From assembly GCA_902540275.1 (NCBI GenBank), contig CACBMB010000002.1, forward strand, positions 87,341 through 151,340: a stretch of 64,000 nt of DNA, written 5' to 3'. This document shows positions 37,653-46,275 of this stretch, in pieces (the first letter of the stretch is position 1; each line of letters opens with the position of its first letter). Origin of the DNA: an uncultured Pelagibacteraceae bacterium. GTDB lineage: Bacteria; Pseudomonadota; Alphaproteobacteria; Pelagibacterales; Pelagibacteraceae. A program made the position numbers and the translations under genes. The notes beneath the pieces were generated by a model that ran no database searches, was not told the origin of the DNA, and saw only the letters and a program-made list of their open reading frames with translations.

Positions 37653-39580
37653 GATAAACACTCCTCGTATTCTGGTTGTTCGTTTGATTGTTGGTTTTTA
37701 GACTTATAAACGTTAGCCGTAATATCTGTAGATTTTGCATCATTGATATTTTCAGCACGCTGAATTGATTTTGATCTGCAGTAATAAAGGCTTTTTAAAC
37801 CTTTTTTCCAAGCATCAAAATGAATTTTATGTAATTCTTTTTTATGAACATCTGCTGGTAAAAATAAATTAACTGATTGAGCTTGAGATATAAATGGCGT
37901 TCTGTCACCACTTAATTCTATAATCCAGTTTTGATTTAATTCAAAAGCAGTTTTAAAAACATCTTTTTCTAAATCTGTTAAAAAATCCAAATGTGATACA
38001 GAGCCTTGATTTGTTGTAATAGTAGACCATGTTTCATCATCATTTTTACCATGACTTTCTAATATCTCCTCTAAATATCTATTTCTAACATTAAAGGATC
38101 CAGATAAAGTTTTATGAGTATAGCTATTTGCTGCTATCGGTTCTATGCCTGGTGAAGCACCACCACAAATAATTGAAATTGATGCAGTGGGTGCAATAGC
38201 AGTTTTATTTGAAAACCTTTCTTTAAATCCATATTCAGCAGCATCAGGACAAGCTCCTCTTTCTTCAGCCAAATCTTTCGATGCTTGATTAACTTTTTCA
38301 TGAATATTCTTAAAAATTTTTTTATTCCATGCCTTAGACATTACTGACTCAAGAGGAATTCTATTTTTTTGTAAAAAAGAGTGAAAGCCCATTACACCGA
38401 GGCCTACACTTCTCTCCCTTTCTGCTGAATACTTAGCATCTTTAAATTGATCGGGAGCTTTATTAATAAAATCAGATAAAACATTATCTAAAAATCTCAT
38501 TACATCACTGATCATATTCTTGTCATCTTTCCACTCATCATATTTTTCAATATTCAAAGATGATAAACAGCATACAGCTGTTCTGTCTTTTCCATCTTTA
38601 TCAATTCCTGTTGGTAAAGTTATTTCGCTACATAGATTTGAAGTTTTTACTGTTAGGTTTGCTAATTTATGATGTTGAGGAATTTGTCTATTAACCGTAT
38701 CAATGTAAATAATATAAGGTTCCCCTGTTTCAATTCTTGCTGTTAACAATCTTATCCATAAATTTCTTGCTGAAATAGTTTGTTGGACAGATCCATCTAC
38801 TGGACTTTTTAATGCCCACTGCTCATCTGTTTCAACGGCTCTCATAAAAGAATCTGAAACTAAAACACCATGGTGAAGGTTTAGTGCTTTTCTGTTTGGA
38901 TCTCCACCAGTTGGTCTTCTCATTTCAATAAATTCCTCAATCTCTGGATGATCAATTGGAAGATAACATGCTGCTGAACCTCTTCTTAAAGAACCTTGAC
39001 TGATAGCCATAGTAAGTGAATCCATTACCTTAATGAAAGGAATTATTCCTGAAGTTTTGCCAACTCTACCAATTTTTTCTCCGATAGATCTTAGATTGCC
39101 CCAATAACTTCCTATTCCACCACCCTTTGCAGCTAACCAAACATTTTCACTCCAAAGATCTAAGATACCTCCTAAACTATCTGAAGCTTCATTTAAAAAA
39201 CATGAAATCGGTAATCCTCTTTTAGTTCCACCATTAGACAAAACTGGTGTTGCAGGCATAAACCATAAATTACTAATGTAGTTATAAATTCTTTGAGCAT
39301 GCAAATTATCGTCTGCATAAGTGCTTGCCACTCTTGCAAATAAATCTTGATAAGATTCATTTTGACCTAAATATCTATCTTTTAAAGTAGCCTTACCAAA
39401 ATCTGTAAGTTTGGCGTCTCGTGAACGATCAATCTTTATTATAATGCCTTTTTCATTTTGGAAGAGCTCTGTATCATTACTTAATGAGAAAAGATCAGGC
39501 CTATCAGTATTAACCTTATTGATTTCTGGGCTATATTCGGAGACAGCTTTCTTGAGGGCTTGAGAAAGTATTTTATTCAT
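37643..39580 (-). CDS. nrdA: Ribonucleotide reductase large subunit, class I, without ATP cone
   Basis: This 645-residue alpha subunit reduces ribonucleotides. It has the N-terminal catalytic opening (LKDRYL near 66), the redox Cys in SNLCSEITLPTG, the second Cys in CCLSSLN, PTASIS in the catalytic barrel, LKSLYYCRS in the radical path and a C-terminal CLSC pair for thioredoxin/glutaredoxin. It is about 100 residues shorter than the E. coli type because the N-terminal ATP-cone activity domain is missing. The upstream region carries a promoter with a LexA-type site. Confidence 0.94.
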   Translation of the reverse strand: MNKILSQALKKAVSEYSPEINKVNTDRPDLFSLSNDTELFQNEKGIIIKIDRSRDAKLTDFGKATLKDRYLGQNESYQDLFARVASTYADDNLHAQRIYNYISNLWFMPATPVLSNGGTKRGLPISCFLNEASDSLGGILDLWSENVWLAAKGGGIGSYWGNLRSIGEKIGRVGKTSGIIPFIKVMDSLTMAISQGSLRRGSAACYLPIDHPEIEEFIEMRRPTGGDPNRKALNLHHGVLVSDSFMRAVETDEQWALKSPVDGSVQQTISARNLWIRLLTARIETGEPYIIYIDTVNRQIPQHHKLANLTVKTSNLCSEITLPTGIDKDGKDRTAVCCLSSLNIEKYDEWKDDKNMISDVMRFLDNVLSDFINKAPDQFKDAKYSAERERSVGLGVMGFHSFLQKNRIPLESVMSKAWNKKIFKNIHEKVNQASKDLAEERGACPDAAEYGFKERFSNKTAIAPTASISIICGGASPGIEPIAANSYTHKTLSGSFNVRNRYLEEILESHGKNDDETWSTITTNQGSVSHLDFLTDLEKDVFKTAFELNQNWIIELSGDRTPFISQAQSVNLFLPADVHKKELHKIHFDAWKKGLKSLYYCRSKSIQRAENINDAKSTDITANVYKSKNQQSNEQPEYEECLSCQ

Positions 39581-39615
39581 TAATTCCTATTATTATATTC
39601 GTTATTTTGGCTAAA

Positions 39616-39630
39616 ACAACTATATGTTGT
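39616..39630. promoter_or_regulatory. Palindrome in nrdA leader, possible NrdR-type box
   Basis: ACAACTATATGTTGT has 5-bp arms around TATAT and resembles the AT-rich NrdR box of ribonucleotide reductase promoters (A-C-A-C-x-A-T-A-T-x-T). It lies between the candidate -10 box and the nrdA start, about 36 bases upstream of the ATG. No clear second box at a helical-turn spacing is visible, which weakens the NrdR reading. Confidence 0.4.
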
Positions 39631-39642
39631 ATGCGCAAATCA

Positions 39643-39670
39643 TTAATATACTAAATGTTCAGTAAATCAA
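39643..39670 (-). promoter_or_regulatory. Candidate sigma-70 promoter of nrdAB
   Basis: On the minus strand TTGATT (39665-39670), a 16-base spacer and TATTAA (39643-39648) form a plausible promoter for nrdAB. The spacer holds a GAACATT arm that pairs in sequence with AATGTTC just upstream of the -35, so the promoter core is framed by an inverted repeat. Confidence 0.5.
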
Positions 39671-39672
39671 TA

Positions 39673-39687
39673 GAACATTTATAGAAC
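39673..39687. promoter_or_regulatory. Candidate LexA (SOS) box upstream of nrdAB
   Basis: GAAC-ATTTATA-GAAC is an exact match to the alphaproteobacterial LexA pattern GAAC-N7-GAAC (GTTC-N7-GTTC). On the minus strand it reads as two copies of ATGTTCTAT 11 bases apart. It ends two bases upstream of the -35 hexamer, where LexA could block or, in some alphaproteobacteria, aid transcription. It also lies upstream of the divergent gene at 39753. Confidence 0.6.
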
Positions 39688-39752
39688 ATATAAAAAAAAT
39701 TTCAACTAAAATATTCCATAAAAAAAACGAAAAAAAAGGTAAGTAATAATTG

Positions 39753-41207
39753 ATGAATGAAATTGTAAAAATAAACCCATATGGCTTTAGAGAATATGAC
39801 GCACGATGGATCTACCAAAAAGACATCAACCAAAAAGGGATATCGAATCTTGGCAAAGGATTAGGAACTCAAATTATAAAACACACAAAAAAAGAAAATC
39901 CAAGAGTGATAGTTGGTCATGACTATAGATCTTACAGTGAAGAAATTAAAACTGCTTTTAAAGAAGGTCTTAAATCAACAGGATGTTATGTTGAGGATGT
40001 TGGATTGTCTTTATCTCCAATGGTTTATTTTGCTCAATTTAATTTGAATGCTGATGGTGTTGCTATGATAACTGCTAGTCATAATGAAAATGGTTGGACA
40101 GGTGTAAAAATGGGTATCAATAAAGGTTTGACACATGCACCAGATGAAATGAGAGAGTTAAAAGAAATCACATTAAATCAAAAATTTTTAAAAGGTATAG
40201 GAAAAGAGGAAAAAAAAGATAATTTTCAAAAAATTTATAAAGATGAACTTATAAATAAAAATAAAATAACCAAGAGAATAAAAGCTGTAGTTGCATGTGG
40301 AAACGGTACAGCAGGAGTATTTGCACCGGACATCTTAAGAGGAATAGGATGTGAAGTTATTGAATTAGATTGTAATTTAGATTGGAATTTTCCAAAATAC
40401 AATCCAAACCCGGAAGATTTAAAAATGCTTCATGAAATTTCTAAATCAGTCAAAAAAAATAATGCTGACATAGGTTTTGGATTCGATGGTGATGGAGATA
40501 GAGTTGGGATTATTGATAATAATGGTAACGAAATATTTTCAGACAAAATAGGTCTTTTAATAGCAAGAAATTTATCAACTAAGCATAGAAACTCTAAATT
40601 CATTGTAGATGTAAAATCTACAAGTTTATATTCTAAAGATGAAATTTTAAAAAAAAATAATTGTGAAACTATTTATTGGAAAACTGGACACTCTCATATC
40701 AAAAGGAAAGTTCATGATGAAAAAGCTTTAGCTGGTTTTGAAAAAAGTGGACATTTCTTTTTTAATCACCCATTAGGTTTGGGTTATGACGATGGAATTA
40801 ATTCTGCAATTCAAGTTTGTCATTTATTAGTAAATCAAAATAAAATGATGAGTGAACTAGTTAATGAAATTCCAAAAACATATCAATCACCTACTATGGC
40901 TCCGTTCTGTGAAGATAAAGAAAAGTATAATGTAGTTGAAGATGTAGTAAATAAGATTAAGGATTTAAAAAAAAATAAATTTAAAATTGATAATCAAGAA
41001 ATTAAAGAAATCTTGACAATAAATGGAATAAGATTTTCTTTTGATGATGGGTCATGGGGATTAATAAGGGCTTCTTCTAACAAACCATCTTTGGTTATAG
41101 TGACAGAAAGTCCAACTTCAGATGACAGAAAATTAAAAATATTTAAGTTTATTGATAATCTTCTACAAAATACAAAAAAAATTGGTGAATATGATCAAAA
41201 AATTTAA
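39753..41207 (+). CDS. Phosphomannomutase/phosphoglucomutase
   Basis: This 484-residue alpha-D-phosphohexomutase interconverts hexose 1- and 6-phosphates for glycan precursors. The phosphoserine loop MITASHNENGW (near 108-118) and the metal loop GFDGDGDRVGI (near 245-255) are intact, with FEKSGHFFF as the sugar-binding loop near 327. The ATG at 39753 is preferred over the TTG one codon earlier, and AAAGGTAAG lies 10 bases upstream. Its end overlaps the convergent coiled-coil gene by 4 bp. It could feed the glycan island at 4976-14035. Confidence 0.92.
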   Translation: MNEIVKINPYGFREYDARWIYQKDINQKGISNLGKGLGTQIIKHTKKENPRVIVGHDYRSYSEEIKTAFKEGLKSTGCYVEDVGLSLSPMVYFAQFNLNADGVAMITASHNENGWTGVKMGINKGLTHAPDEMRELKEITLNQKFLKGIGKEEKKDNFQKIYKDELINKNKITKRIKAVVACGNGTAGVFAPDILRGIGCEVIELDCNLDWNFPKYNPNPEDLKMLHEISKSVKKNNADIGFGFDGDGDRVGIIDNNGNEIFSDKIGLLIARNLSTKHRNSKFIVDVKSTSLYSKDEILKKNNCETIYWKTGHSHIKRKVHDEKALAGFEKSGHFFFNHPLGLGYDDGINSAIQVCHLLVNQNKMMSELVNEIPKTYQSPTMAPFCEDKEKYNVVEDVVNKIKDLKKNKFKIDNQEIKEILTINGIRFSFDDGSWGLIRASSNKPSLVIVTESPTSDDRKLKIFKFIDNLLQNTKKIGEYDQKI

Positions 41208-42295
41208 TTATCTTTTTTTTCTTCTTTATTGATATTTTCTAATGACTCAGTGTCAACATCACTTGGTTGACTTGATGATTGATCATTATAAAATTTTTTA
41301 ATAAGTTCTTCTTCTTTTATTTTTTGTTCTTGATCAAATTTATCTTCCCATTCTTTTATTCTTTTATTTTCTTCTTTTATTCTTTCTTCTTCTTCTTCTT
41401 TAGCTTTCAATGCTATCTGTTTTTCTTCTTCAATTCTTTTTTGTTTTTCTTCTTCTTCTCTTAATTGTTCCTCTTTTTCCCTATGTTCTTTTTCTTTTTG
41501 GAGTCTTTCCTGTTCTGCGGCTTTAATTTTCTCTTCTTTGAGTCGAAGTTCTTCTTCTTTTTCTCTTTGAATTGCTTGTTCTTTTAATAATTGTCTTTGA
41601 AGATCTTGTTGCCTGTCTATTTCAAGTTGCCTTAATCTATTTTCTGTTTCACGTAATTTTTCTTCCTCATATTTAAGTTTTCTTGCAGCTTCACGAATTT
41701 TTTGTTCTTCATCTAGCCTTTTTTGTCTTTCGATCTCTTTTAATCGCAACCGTTCTTGTCTTTGTTTTTCTTTTTCTTCTCTTAATCTTTGTGCTTCAGC
41801 TTGTTTAATTTTTAATTGCTCTTCTTTTATTTTAATCTTTTCTTCTCTTATTCTTTGTCTTTCTAAAATCTTTATTCGCAACTCTTCTTCTTTTAACCTA
41901 ATTGTATCTTCTCTAATTTTTCTAGCTTCTTCATCTTTAATTTTTTGTTGTTCAATTTTAATTCTTTTAGCTTCAATTTTTTTTCTTTTTTCCTCATTTT
42001 TTCTTACTTGTTTTTCATTATCTATGATTAATTTTTTTTGAGCTAAGATTTGTTTTTTTTCTTCTCTTAATAAGTCTAACCGTTTTTTTTGCTCAAGTTT
42101 TTTTTGATTTGCTAATTCTTTTTTCTGTTCTAACTTTTGTTCTTTCAGTTCTCTAATTTTTTGTTTTTCTCTATCTTTTTTGAAATTTACGTAATAGTTT
42201 TCAATTTTTTTCTTTGTTTCTTTTAGTAGATTTATAGAAGGAATTTTAATCCCGGGAATTTTAATTTTTTTTCTTTTACCCTTTTTAGTTTTCAT
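41204..42295 (-). CDS. Highly charged long-helix protein of unknown function
   Basis: This 363-residue protein is almost all Lys, Glu, Arg, Gln, Leu and Ile from about residue 35 to 340, with repeating patterns such as RIREEKIKIKEEQLKIK and RLREEK. Such E-R/K periodicity forms a single alpha helix or a coiled coil, possibly over 40 nm long if uninterrupted. A short basic head contains KIPGIKIPSINLL. The acidic, serine-rich tail (QSSSQPSDVDTESLE) is likely disordered. There is no membrane segment or signal. It does not match an enzyme I know. It may be a scaffold or spacer. The overlap by 4 bp with the neighbouring stop suggests it is a real gene. Confidence 0.6.
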   Translation of the reverse strand: MKTKKGKRKKIKIPGIKIPSINLLKETKKKIENYYVNFKKDREKQKIRELKEQKLEQKKELANQKKLEQKKRLDLLREEKKQILAQKKLIIDNEKQVRKNEEKRKKIEAKRIKIEQQKIKDEEARKIREDTIRLKEEELRIKILERQRIREEKIKIKEEQLKIKQAEAQRLREEKEKQRQERLRLKEIERQKRLDEEQKIREAARKLKYEEEKLRETENRLRQLEIDRQQDLQRQLLKEQAIQREKEEELRLKEEKIKAAEQERLQKEKEHREKEEQLREEEEKQKRIEEEKQIALKAKEEEEERIKEENKRIKEWEDKFDQEQKIKEEELIKKFYNDQSSSQPSDVDTESLENINKEEKKDN

Positions 42296-42485
42296 TTCAA
42301 AAAATTAACAATTTTAATTTAACTTTTATATTAAACATGTGTTTAAATTGAGTTTCAATAAATTCATTTAAAAGTGCTTATACAATTTTTTTTCAAAATA
42401 CAATTTGAGCGTGTAAATATTTATAAATAAATGATTTTTTTTTTTAAATCATTCTAAAGAGAATCATGTATTAGAATTTTATTTT

Positions 42486-42812
42486 ATGACGTATAAAAAA
42501 ATTCTTTTAATTTTAGTTTTATTATTTCTCAATAATTGTGCTGTTTCTGGCTCTGCCTTTTTAGGTCCAATATATACTGGTGCAAAAACAGGTAGTATTT
42601 ATCAAGCTTCATTATCTTATGGTTCTGGAAAAATTATGAATGAATTAAATCAATCTTCAAAAGTTAAATCAAAGAAAACAAAAATACTCTTTAAAAACAA
42701 TACTACTTTACCTGATATTCCTTTTATAACTAAAGATCCTATTATTGTTGCATTTTATAAAGTTGAAAAGATAGGACTTTCAGAAATTATTGAACCAGAA
42801 CCATTACCTTAG
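42486..42812 (+). CDS. Small predicted lipoprotein
   Basis: This 108-residue protein has a hydrophobic signal segment (ILLILVLLFL, 6-15) followed by a lipobox LNNC with Cys18 as the likely lipidated residue. The mature part is short, basic then acidic, with a GSGKIMNELNQ segment that is not a real nucleotide loop. It would be anchored in the periplasm. Its function is unknown. A strong terminator-like hairpin with a T-run follows it, supporting a single-gene transcript. Confidence 0.7.
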   Translation: MTYKKILLILVLLFLNNCAVSGSAFLGPIYTGAKTGSIYQASLSYGSGKIMNELNQSSKVKSKKTKILFKNNTTLPDIPFITKDPIIVAFYKVEKIGLSEIIEPEPLP

Positions 42813-42888
42813 TCAGTTTGTTAACAATTTTAAAATTTCAATTATTACGAGTTTTTATTTTTTTGAGAATCGCTTATATTTAAATTAT

Positions 42889-42925
42889 GGGTGGTAGAGG
42901 GAGACTGAAACCACCCTTTTTTTTT
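42889..42925 (+). terminator. Rho-independent terminator after the lipoprotein gene
   Basis: A 7-bp stem GGGTGGT / ACCACCC with a 14-base loop is followed by nine T residues (42917-42925). It is by far the most GC-rich hairpin nearby and lies 76 bases after the lipoprotein stop. The T-run reaches the stop codon of the convergent gene at 42924. The rather long loop leaves room for a small RNA 3' end as another reading. Confidence 0.85.
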
Positions 42926-43574
42926 AATATGTTTTATTCTTGACAACTTTATACTCAAAATTCTGAGTTGTTTCGTTGACACTAATTAATTTAGCACCAT
43001 TTTTTATATGAAACTTATATGCCATGTCAGTCAAAGGCGATAATGTAACTAATCTATTAATGTGGTTTGATTTTTTAATTTTGTTAAAGACTTCTTTAAC
43101 AATTAATTTACCACCACCTTTTTTTTTAGACCAAACAGTATAAGCTATTGCAATCTTTCCAACATTCTGTCCTCTTAAAGTACTTTGCAAATGTGCATCT
43201 TGACTCATTATGTCGAGCTCTTCAATAGACTTAGGAATTTCATTGGTATAGGCAAAACACATGACAGCATGAATTTCCCCTTTATATTTAACTCCAAAAA
43301 TTTTTCTTCCATAACTTCTTCTAAAAACATTATTAAGTTCAGGTCTGACAGGATCTTCTTTAGTGTTACATTCTTTTAACTCAACTAACTCTGCACCTTT
43401 AATCCAATCAAAAAAGTGATCAATATTTTTACCAATAATTTGTTTGTTTTTTCTTATTCTTGCTTTTATTCTTGGCTTAAATTTCTTAGCCTTCTTTGTA
43501 TAATTTTTAATAGAGCCATCTTTTAAATATTTGGCTACAAGTTTCTCTTTTACAACTTTTATAATTTCTCTCAT
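42924..43574 (-). CDS. GNAT-like acetyltransferase of unknown target
   Basis: This 216-residue basic protein has an N-terminal Lys/Arg-rich stretch and a core in which LRGQNVGKIAIAYTVW (near 134-149) followed by VKEVFNKI resembles the acyl-CoA-binding loop of GNAT enzymes. RLVTLSPLTDMAYKFHIKNGAKLI near the end matches the usual late GNAT 'A-x-x-x-Y-x-K-x-G-F' helix. The target is unknown. It is the last gene of the minus-strand run from 49151 to 42924 and starts 16 bp after the TauE-like gene. Confidence 0.6.
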   Translation of the reverse strand: MREIIKVVKEKLVAKYLKDGSIKNYTKKAKKFKPRIKARIRKNKQIIGKNIDHFFDWIKGAELVELKECNTKEDPVRPELNNVFRRSYGRKIFGVKYKGEIHAVMCFAYTNEIPKSIEELDIMSQDAHLQSTLRGQNVGKIAIAYTVWSKKKGGGKLIVKEVFNKIKKSNHINRLVTLSPLTDMAYKFHIKNGAKLISVNETTQNFEYKVVKNKTY

Positions 43575-43590
43575 AATTTTTTTAGATTAA

Positions 43591-44424
43591 CTATAAACTC
43601 AAATATCTAAATATGAAAATTGTCCCAATAACATAAAGAAATACTCCAAACATTCTCTGAGCTTTAATTTTGCTCATTTTATGAACTGTGTTAACTCCTA
43701 TTCTTGCCATTATCGTTGTTATTGGAAAAAATATTAAAAACGCTGGGATATTAATGAAACCAACACTTAAAGGTAGACTAATATCTAAATAAAGTCCCGT
43801 TGAAAAAAAACCTATCGTTCCAGAAATAGAAATAACCCAACCGATAGCTGCAGCGCTACCAATAGCTTTTGTAATTGGATATCCAAAAAATCTTAATATA
43901 GGAACATTCATCATTGCACCTGTGATACCCATAGGAGCAGAAATTGAACCAGATATAAAACCCAAAATAGCCTTGGGAAAAAAACTAAATTTAATTTTAA
44001 TTTTGTTTGAATTTTCTTGTTGTAAAAGCAAATATGCACCAAATATGTAGACAACAATTGAAAAAAAAAGAACTAAATATTTTGTTTTTAAAATAGCTGC
44101 TAAAAAGGATCCAAAAAATACTCCCAAAATTACAAATGTTCCAAAAGTCTTTAAAACACTAAAATCAACTGCATTATGTTTTCTATGAGTGAGAACAGAA
44201 GCTGAAGAGGTAAAAATAGTTATGAAAAATGCAGTACCTACCGCCAAATGCATTGTGTAATCACCAGAAAGATTTAAAAAGTCAAATATAAAAAAGAGAA
44301 ATGGGACTGATATTAAACCACCTCCTATTCCAAAAAGCCCTGCAAAAAAACCAACAGGAATTGCAGCCATGATCATTAATATAATCAAATAAAAGTAATT
44401 AAGATTTATGAGAGAATCAGTCAA
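43591..44424 (-). CDS. TauE/SafE-family permease (second copy)
   Basis: This 277-residue membrane protein has about eight membrane segments and two repeats of the family core, with GLFGIGGGLISVPFLF (near 29-44) and SAPMGITGAMMNVPILRFFGY in the second half. TauE/SafE proteins export or import sulfite, sulfonates or related organic anions. A close relative is encoded directly upstream (44435-45271) and the two probably arose by tandem duplication. Whether they form one heteromeric transporter or two carriers is unknown. Sulfur-compound transport fits an organism dependent on reduced sulfur. Confidence 0.87.
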   Translation of the reverse strand: MTDSLINLNYFYLIILMIMAAIPVGFFAGLFGIGGGLISVPFLFFIFDFLNLSGDYTMHLAVGTAFFITIFTSSASVLTHRKHNAVDFSVLKTFGTFVILGVFFGSFLAAILKTKYLVLFFSIVVYIFGAYLLLQQENSNKIKIKFSFFPKAILGFISGSISAPMGITGAMMNVPILRFFGYPITKAIGSAAAIGWVISISGTIGFFSTGLYLDISLPLSVGFINIPAFLIFFPITTIMARIGVNTVHKMSKIKAQRMFGVFLYVIGTIFIFRYLSL

Positions 44425-44434
44425 ATTTTATATT

Positions 44435-45271
44435 TTAATTTATATTTAAATACTCGATAAAAGATCGTATTGATACTAAAATTAAAAATATTCCAAAAAT
44501 TTTACTAAGTAATTTTTTATCAATTTTATGTACAACTTTAGCTCCTATTCGAGCCATAACCATAGTTACAGGTACAAATACTCCAAACCCTAATAAATTT
44601 ATGTACCCAATACAATAAGGGGTATTTACATTATCAATTATTTTACCGCCTGTTATCATTGTGATTGTTCCTGTTACAGCAATTAAAAATCCAACTGCTG
44701 CTGATGTTCCAATTGCTTTTCTAATATCATATCCAAATGTCCTCATAAATGGAACCATTAAAGATCCACCACCTATGCCTAAGGGTACAGATATAAATCC
44801 AATAATTACTCCAGAAATATTTTTTACAATAGCTGATATTTTTTTTGGATTATCTACAAGTTTCTCTCTTAAAAAAATAAAAAATAACCCTACCATAAGC
44901 GCAAATATTGAAAAAAATAAAATTAAAGCAGGTGTTTTTAAATTTACAGCTAAAAAAGTTCCGCAAATAACACCTGCTAAAATAAAAACCCCAAATGATT
45001 TTACCATTTTAAAATCAACAGCATCATACTCCTTGTGGGTCATGGTTGAAATAATTGAAGTAGGAATGATTATTGCAAGAGATGTTCCAACTGATAAATG
45101 CATTCTCGTAACAATATCGAAATCCAAAACTGTGAAAGCATAATAAAGAGCAGGAACCATCACAATTCCACCACCTACACCTAGCAATCCAGCCATGAAA
45201 CCTGCTCCAGCAGCTGCAACTGCTAAAACAAATAACAAATTTATTAATTCAGCATTAGCAATCGTTTCCAT
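44435..45271 (-). CDS. TauE/SafE-family permease (first copy)
   Basis: This 278-residue membrane protein has about eight segments and the core GLLGVGGGIVMVPALYYAF (near 29-47), repeated as PLGIGGGSLMVPFMRTFGY in the second half. It is the paralogue of the gene just downstream (10-bp gap), to which it aligns over its full length by eye. It begins two bases from the dus stop in the same direction. An export or uptake role for a sulfur-containing anion is typical of the family, and the substrate is not deducible here. Confidence 0.87.
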   Translation of the reverse strand: METIANAELINLLFVLAVAAAGAGFMAGLLGVGGGIVMVPALYYAFTVLDFDIVTRMHLSVGTSLAIIIPTSIISTMTHKEYDAVDFKMVKSFGVFILAGVICGTFLAVNLKTPALILFFSIFALMVGLFFIFLREKLVDNPKKISAIVKNISGVIIGFISVPLGIGGGSLMVPFMRTFGYDIRKAIGTSAAVGFLIAVTGTITMITGGKIIDNVNTPYCIGYINLLGFGVFVPVTMVMARIGAKVVHKIDKKLLSKIFGIFLILVSIRSFIEYLNIN

Positions 45272-45273
45272 TA

Positions 45274-46275
45274 TTAACTTACTTGATTAGCTTTTTCATT
45301 ATTTTGAACGATAGTCATAATATGTTTTGCTTTTTGAAAATCAGAGTCTCTTGCCATCATATTATCACTTAAATATCTTTTCCATTCTTTAGAACCTATC
45401 TGACCATAGTATAATCCAACTGTATGTCTCATTATGTGATTCACTTTAGTTCCCTTCTTTACCTCATTATCTAAATATTCTAAGAGTTTTTTAACTACGT
45501 CCTCTCTCGAAGGATTATTAGTTGTTTTGAATATTTCCTTTTCAATTTCTACTAAAGAATATGGGTTTTGATATATCGACCTACCAATCATTACTCCATC
45601 ACAAAACTTCATATGATTATTTATTTCACTTATTTTAGTTATGCCGCCATTAATAATTATTTCTAAATCTGGATTTGCTTTTTTAATCTCATAAACCATA
45701 TTGTAATTTAATTTTGGAATATTCAAATTTTGCTTTGGAGATAATCCAGAAAGTATTGCTTTTCTTGCATGTAAAATAAATATTTTTGTACCTACATCTC
45801 TCATTTTATGAATAAAATTATTAAGATAATCAAAATCTTCAACATCATCAAAACCTATACGAGTTTTAGCTGTCACAGGAATTTTGCATGCTTTAACCAT
45901 AGAATGAATGCACTCAGCCACCAGGTCTGCATCTTTCATCAAACATGCCCCAAACTTATTTTTTTGAACTTTTTTACTTGGACATCCAAGATTAATATTT
46001 ATCTCATCATAACCCATGTCCTCCGCAATTTTTGCAACTTCTGCTAATTCATCTTTATCAGATCCACCAACCTGTAAAGCTAAAGGTTTTTCCTCAGGAC
46101 TAAAAGATAAAATTTTATTTCTATCACCATGAATTGCAGATTTTGTAGCTACCATCTCAGTATAAAGCATTACATTTTTACTCATTAATCTAAGAAAAAA
46201 ACGATCGTGCCTATCGGTACAATCCATCATTGGAGCAACTGAAACTTTTCTATTAATTTTTTTTTTAGTATCCAA
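45274..46275 (-). CDS. dusA: tRNA-dihydrouridine synthase, DusA type
   Basis: This 333-residue flavoenzyme reduces uridines in tRNA D-loops. It has VSVAPMMDCTDRHDR, LQVGGSD, ININLGCPSKKVQ with the catalytic cysteine (in KNKFGACLM), and INGGITK for the FMN phosphate. The TTG at 46275 (LDTKKK) is chosen. A more upstream start would extend 39 bases deeper into dctM. It still overlaps dctM by 11 bp. It is co-transcribed with the TRAP genes, with no functional link obvious. Confidence 0.9.
   Translation of the reverse strand: MDTKKKINRKVSVAPMMDCTDRHDRFFLRLMSKNVMLYTEMVATKSAIHGDRNKILSFSPEEKPLALQVGGSDKDELAEVAKIAEDMGYDEININLGCPSKKVQKNKFGACLMKDADLVAECIHSMVKACKIPVTAKTRIGFDDVEDFDYLNNFIHKMRDVGTKIFILHARKAILSGLSPKQNLNIPKLNYNMVYEIKKANPDLEIIINGGITKISEINNHMKFCDGVMIGRSIYQNPYSLVEIEKEIFKTTNNPSREDVVKKLLEYLDNEVKKGTKVNHIMRHTVGLYYGQIGSKEWKRYLSDNMMARDSDFQKAKHIMTIVQNNEKANQVS

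Noticed and set aside
37653..37661. GTG start for nrdB at 37661
   Set aside because: The GAGGAG ribosome site is spaced correctly for the ATG at 37652 and too close to the GTG.
41279..41464. A Phe-rich reading frame opposite the charged-helix gene
   Set aside because: Poly-Phe runs arise from the complement of Lys/Glu codons and have no features of a gene.
42430..42453. AATGATTT / AAATCATT hairpin with a T-only loop before the lipoprotein gene
   Set aside because: It is made almost only of A/T, weak, and expected by chance at this base composition.
44661..45143. A 160-residue reading frame opposite the first TauE/SafE gene
   Set aside because: It is antisense to a clear family member, has no start signal and its protein looks like random composition.
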